This document shows positions 61,606-64,000 of a DNA stretch of 64,000 nucleotides, in pieces. The translations under genes and the position numbers were made by a program. The stretch's first letter is position 1. Each line of letters begins with the position of its first letter. This stretch comes from Caballeronia concitans (lineage in GTDB: Bacteria; Pseudomonadota; Gammaproteobacteria; Burkholderiales; Burkholderiaceae), in contig NZ_FCNV02000006.1 in the NCBI RefSeq assembly GCF_001544615.1, positions 186,001 to 250,000 of the forward strand, in the 5' to 3' direction. A model generated the notes under the pieces. It did no database searches, was not told the DNA's origin, and worked only from the letters and a program-made list of their open reading frames with translations.

Positions 61606-62484
61606 TTAGCGGGCGAGACATAGTGAAAGCGCGTCGCGCCAGTCCGGCGCTTCGAGACCAAAGACCTCGCGCAGTCTCGCGCCGGACATTCTCGAATTAG
61701 CGGGCCGGATGGCAGGCGTCGGATAAGCCGACGCCGGAATAGGCTTTACTTCCGGCCTTTTCTCCAACGCCGACAATTCGAAAATCGCCTGCGCAAACCC
61801 ATGCCACGAAGTCGATCCACCCGCCGTCAGGTGATACACGCCCGACTTCTCCGCCCACCAGCCGTCACCTGCCGCAACGCTTTGCGCCAGCACATTCGCC
61901 GTCAACGCCGCGATGGTCACCGACCACGTCGGCGCGCCGATCTGATCCGCGACGACGCTGAGTTCATCGCGTTCCGCGCCGAGCCGCAGCATCGTCAGCA
62001 GAAAGTTCTTGCCGCGCGTGCCGTACACCCAGCTCGTGCGAAAAATCAGATGGTCGCAGCCCGAAGCAGCGATGGCCTGTTCCCCGGCGAGCTTGCTCTT
62101 GCCATAGACGTTCTGCGGATTGACGGCATCTTCTTCGACGTACGCACCTTCTTTCGTGCCGTCGAACACGTAGTCGGTCGAATAATGCACGAGCGCCGCG
62201 CCCACGCGCTTCGCCTCTTCTGCGAGCACGCCGGGCGCTTCGCCATTGGCGCGCATCGCGGCGTCGACATCGGTTTCCGCCTTGTCCACCGCCGTATATG
62301 CGGCGGGATTGACGATCAACGACGGCTTCAATTCGCGCACCACGCGACGAACCTGATCGAGATCGCCGAGATCGAGCCGGCTACGATCGACCGCGACCAC
62401 GCGACCCAAGCCCTGCAGCGTCCGCGCCAACTCAAACCCGACCTGACCATTGACGCCGGTCAACAGAATCGTGCGTTCGCTCAT
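61606..62484 (-). CDS. rmlD: dTDP-4-dehydrorhamnose reductase
   Basis: This SDR-type reductase of 292 aa reads ILLTGVNGQVGFELARTLQG (NADPH site), VNPAAYTAVDKAETDVDAAM, VHYSTDYVFDGTKEGAYVEE (catalytic Thr/Ser region) and NPQNVYGKSKLAGEQAIAAS (Tyr-x3-Lys). It makes dTDP-L-rhamnose in the last step of the rml pathway. The start overlaps the rmlC stop (ATGA). Length equals the family standard (about 295-300 aa). Confidence 0.97.
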   Translation of the reverse strand: MSERTILLTGVNGQVGFELARTLQGLGRVVAVDRSRLDLGDLDQVRRVVRELKPSLIVNPAAYTAVDKAETDVDAAMRANGEAPGVLAEEAKRVGAALVHYSTDYVFDGTKEGAYVEEDAVNPQNVYGKSKLAGEQAIAASGCDHLIFRTSWVYGTRGKNFLLTMLRLGAERDELSVVADQIGAPTWSVTIAALTANVLAQSVAAGDGWWAEKSGVYHLTAGGSTSWHGFAQAIFELSALEKRPEVKPIPASAYPTPAIRPANSRMSGARLREVFGLEAPDWRDALSLCLAR

Positions 62485-63032
62485 GCGAACACCTCAGCTT
62501 CGCCCAGCCGCTTCCCCGCCGCATCCTTCGCCGCGAGCATCGGTTCGAAGTCGATCGGCCATTCGATGCCGATCTCCGGATCGTTCCAAACGATGCTTCG
62601 CTCGTGCGCCTGATACCAGTAATCCGTCGTCTTGTAGAGAAACTGCGCCGTCTCCGACAGCACGACGAACCCGTGCGCGAACCCCGGCGGCACCCACAAC
62701 TGCCGATGATTCTCTTCCGACAGATTCACGCCCACCCACTTGCCGAAGTTCGGCGAGCTTTTGCGGATATCGACGGCGACATCGAACACTTCGCCCTCGA
62801 CCACGCGCACGAGCTTTCCCTGCGCATGCTGAATCTGATAGTGCAGCCCGCGCAGCACGCCTTTCGCCGAACGGGAATGGTTGTCCTGAACGAACTCGAC
62901 GCCCGCTTCCACCTGCTCGGCGAACTCACGCGCATTGAAGCTCTCGTAAAAGAAGCCGCGGGCATCGCCGAACACCTTCGGCTCGATGATCTTGACTTCT
63001 GGCAACGCCGTTGCCGTTACCTGGATGGCCAT
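62481..63032 (-). CDS. rmlC: dTDP-4-dehydrorhamnose 3,5-epimerase
   Basis: The 183-aa cupin enzyme has [40 protein letters not shown] (catalytic His), [20 protein letters not shown] and [40 protein letters not shown] with the catalytic Tyr follows. It epimerises C3 and C5 of the keto-sugar. ATG 63032 is the conserved start and overlaps the end of rmlA by 16 bp; the frame continues upstream into rmlA but that is not translated as rmlC. Length matches the family (about 180 aa). Confidence 0.97.
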   Translation of the reverse strand: MAIQVTATALPEVKIIEPKVFGDARGFFYESFNAREFAEQVEAGVEFVQDNHSRSAKGVLRGLHYQIQHAQGKLVRVVEGEVFDVAVDIRKSSPNFGKWVGVNLSEENHRQLWVPPGFAHGFVVLSETAQFLYKTTDYWYQAHERSIVWNDPEIGIEWPIDFEPMLAAKDAAGKRLGEAEVFA

Positions 63033-63910
63033 GCGACTTGGTCCTTCGGAAGATTGAGCAAATATTGACCGTAGCCATTCTTCGCGAGCGGCTTGGCGAG
63101 CGCGAGCAGTTGTTCGTCGCCGATCCACTGCTTGCGGTAAGCGATCTCTTCAGGACACGCGACCACGAGCCCTTGGCGCTTCTGCAGCGTCGCGATGAAG
63201 GTCGCCGCTTCGATCAGCGAATCGTGCGTGCCCGTGTCGAGCCACGCATATCCACGGCCCATGATCTCGACATCCAGCTTTTGCTGTTCGAGATAGCGCG
63301 AATTGACATCGGTGATTTCGAGCTCGCCGCGCGGCGACGGCTTGATGTCCGAGGCGATGTCGCAGACGTTGTTGTCGTAGAAATAGAGCCCCGTCACCGC
63401 GTAATTCGAGCGCGGCTTCGCAGGCTTTTCCTCGATGGAGAGCGCGCGGAACTTGTCGTCGAACTCGACCACGCCATAGCGCTCCGGATCGTGCACGTGG
63501 TACGCGAACACCGTCGCGCCGTTCGTGCGGGCGTCGGCGCTTTCGAGCTGCTTCGCGAGATCGTGCCCGTAGAAAATGTTGTCGCCGAGAATGAGCGCCG
63601 AAGGATCGTTGCCGACGAACTCCTTGCCGATGATGAACGCCTGCGCCAGCCCGTCCGGCGACGGCTGCACCGCATACTGGATGTTCATGCCCCACTGGCT
63701 GCCGTCGCCGAGCATCGCCTCGAAGCGCGGCGTGTCCTGCGGCGTCGAGATCACCAGCACGTCACGGATGCCCGCGATCATCAGCGTCGACAGCGGATAG
63801 TAGATCATCGGCTTGTCGTACACGGGCAGCAGCTGCTTCGATACTGCATGTGTGATCGGATAAAGCCGCGTGCCGGACCCGCCGGCGAGAATGATGCCTT
63901 TGCGCGCCAT
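63017..63910 (-). CDS. rmlA: glucose-1-phosphate thymidylyltransferase
   Basis: The 297-aa nucleotidyltransferase starts [20 protein letters not shown] and continues [20 protein letters not shown], with [20 protein letters not shown] (Mg-binding Asp) and [20 protein letters not shown] further on, all typical of RmlA/RfbA. It makes dTDP-glucose from dTTP and glucose-1-phosphate and is the feedback-regulated first step. AAGGAGC lies 6 nt before the ATG. It sits 10 bp after the rmlB stop. Confidence 0.98.
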   Translation of the reverse strand: MARKGIILAGGSGTRLYPITHAVSKQLLPVYDKPMIYYPLSTLMIAGIRDVLVISTPQDTPRFEAMLGDGSQWGMNIQYAVQPSPDGLAQAFIIGKEFVGNDPSALILGDNIFYGHDLAKQLESADARTNGATVFAYHVHDPERYGVVEFDDKFRALSIEEKPAKPRSNYAVTGLYFYDNNVCDIASDIKPSPRGELEITDVNSRYLEQQKLDVEIMGRGYAWLDTGTHDSLIEAATFIATLQKRQGLVVACPEEIAYRKQWIGDEQLLALAKPLAKNGYGQYLLNLPKDQVAWPSR

Positions 63911-63920
63911 GTCGTGCTCC

Positions 63921-64000
63921 TTATGCGCGCTGCGCGTAGTTCGTTTCGACCCACTTCCGGTATTCGCCGGAAGCGACTTCGTCCGCCCACGCCTGATTGT
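63921..64000 (-). CDS. rmlB: dTDP-glucose 4,6-dehydratase, C-terminal end (partial)
   Basis: The last 25 or so codons are visible, reading [20 protein letters not shown] followed by YAQRA and a TAA at 63921-63923. This fits the end of RmlB, where the family has a W-x-x-V-x-x-G-x-Y-R block, and its place directly before rmlA is the standard rmlBACD order. The remainder lies outside the window, so the call rests on this tail and the context. Confidence 0.8.
   Translation of the reverse strand, partial: NQAWADEVASGEYRKWVETNYAQRA

Overview
The window is GC-rich (roughly 60-65% by eye), densely coding DNA. Gene content, codon use and cluster organisation point to the Burkholderiaceae, most likely a Paraburkholderia or Caballeronia chromosome. 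No rRNA, tRNA or CRISPR was recognised. The window is dominated by cell-surface polysaccharide synthesis.

Region 1 (1-27.6 kb) is a Wzx/Wzy-type exopolysaccharide (EPS) locus related to colanic acid and Burkholderia EPS clusters. A long minus-strand series runs manC, wcaJ, wza, wzc, gmd, fcl, two GT4 glycosyltransferases (one WcaI-like), a WcaF-like acetyltransferase and a GMC oxidoreductase, and ends at a strong terminator at 4194-4231. A plus-strand pair (Wzy-like polymerase and GT4) and an edge-truncated acyltransferase lie to the left. The sugars implied are GDP-mannose and GDP-L-fucose with a glucose-type first sugar. To the right lie a GlxA-type regulator, a GH39-like lipoprotein hydrolase, a GDP-mannose mannosyl hydrolase, a 650-bp imperfect palindrome, galU, a second GlxA-type regulator and a PAP2-family phosphatase. 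No Wzx flippase or Wzb-type phosphatase is present in the window.

Region 2 (27.7-33.5 kb) has a LysR regulator and then four translationally coupled minus-strand genes (WbpM-like dehydratase, WecA/WbiH-like initiating transferase, WbiG-like epimerase, GT2) that look like one end of an O-antigen locus.

Region 3 (33.5-45.3 kb) is an accessory island of low coding density. It carries a tyrosine recombinase with a Fis-like tail, decayed IS21 istA/istB with an internal micro-inversion, a second inverted-repeat element, and minus-strand genes of unknown function, several behind strong AAGGAGG-type Shine-Dalgarno sequences. Three of these are divergent NERD-like proteins that have lost the E-x-K motif, and one carries a CoiA-like zinc finger.

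Region 4 (45.3-64 kb) continues the O-antigen locus: rmlBACD (rmlB cut by the edge), rhamnosyltransferase-like and multidomain glycosyltransferases (one a 1195-aa methyltransferase-GT-GT fusion), a Wzm/Wzt ABC exporter, and two parallel sets of polyprenyl-phosphate glycosyltransferase, small flippase and DUF2142 membrane protein. Each set resembles a three-gene Gtr system for decorating O-antigen in the periplasm. I consider this pair and the NERD-like triplet the most interesting content.
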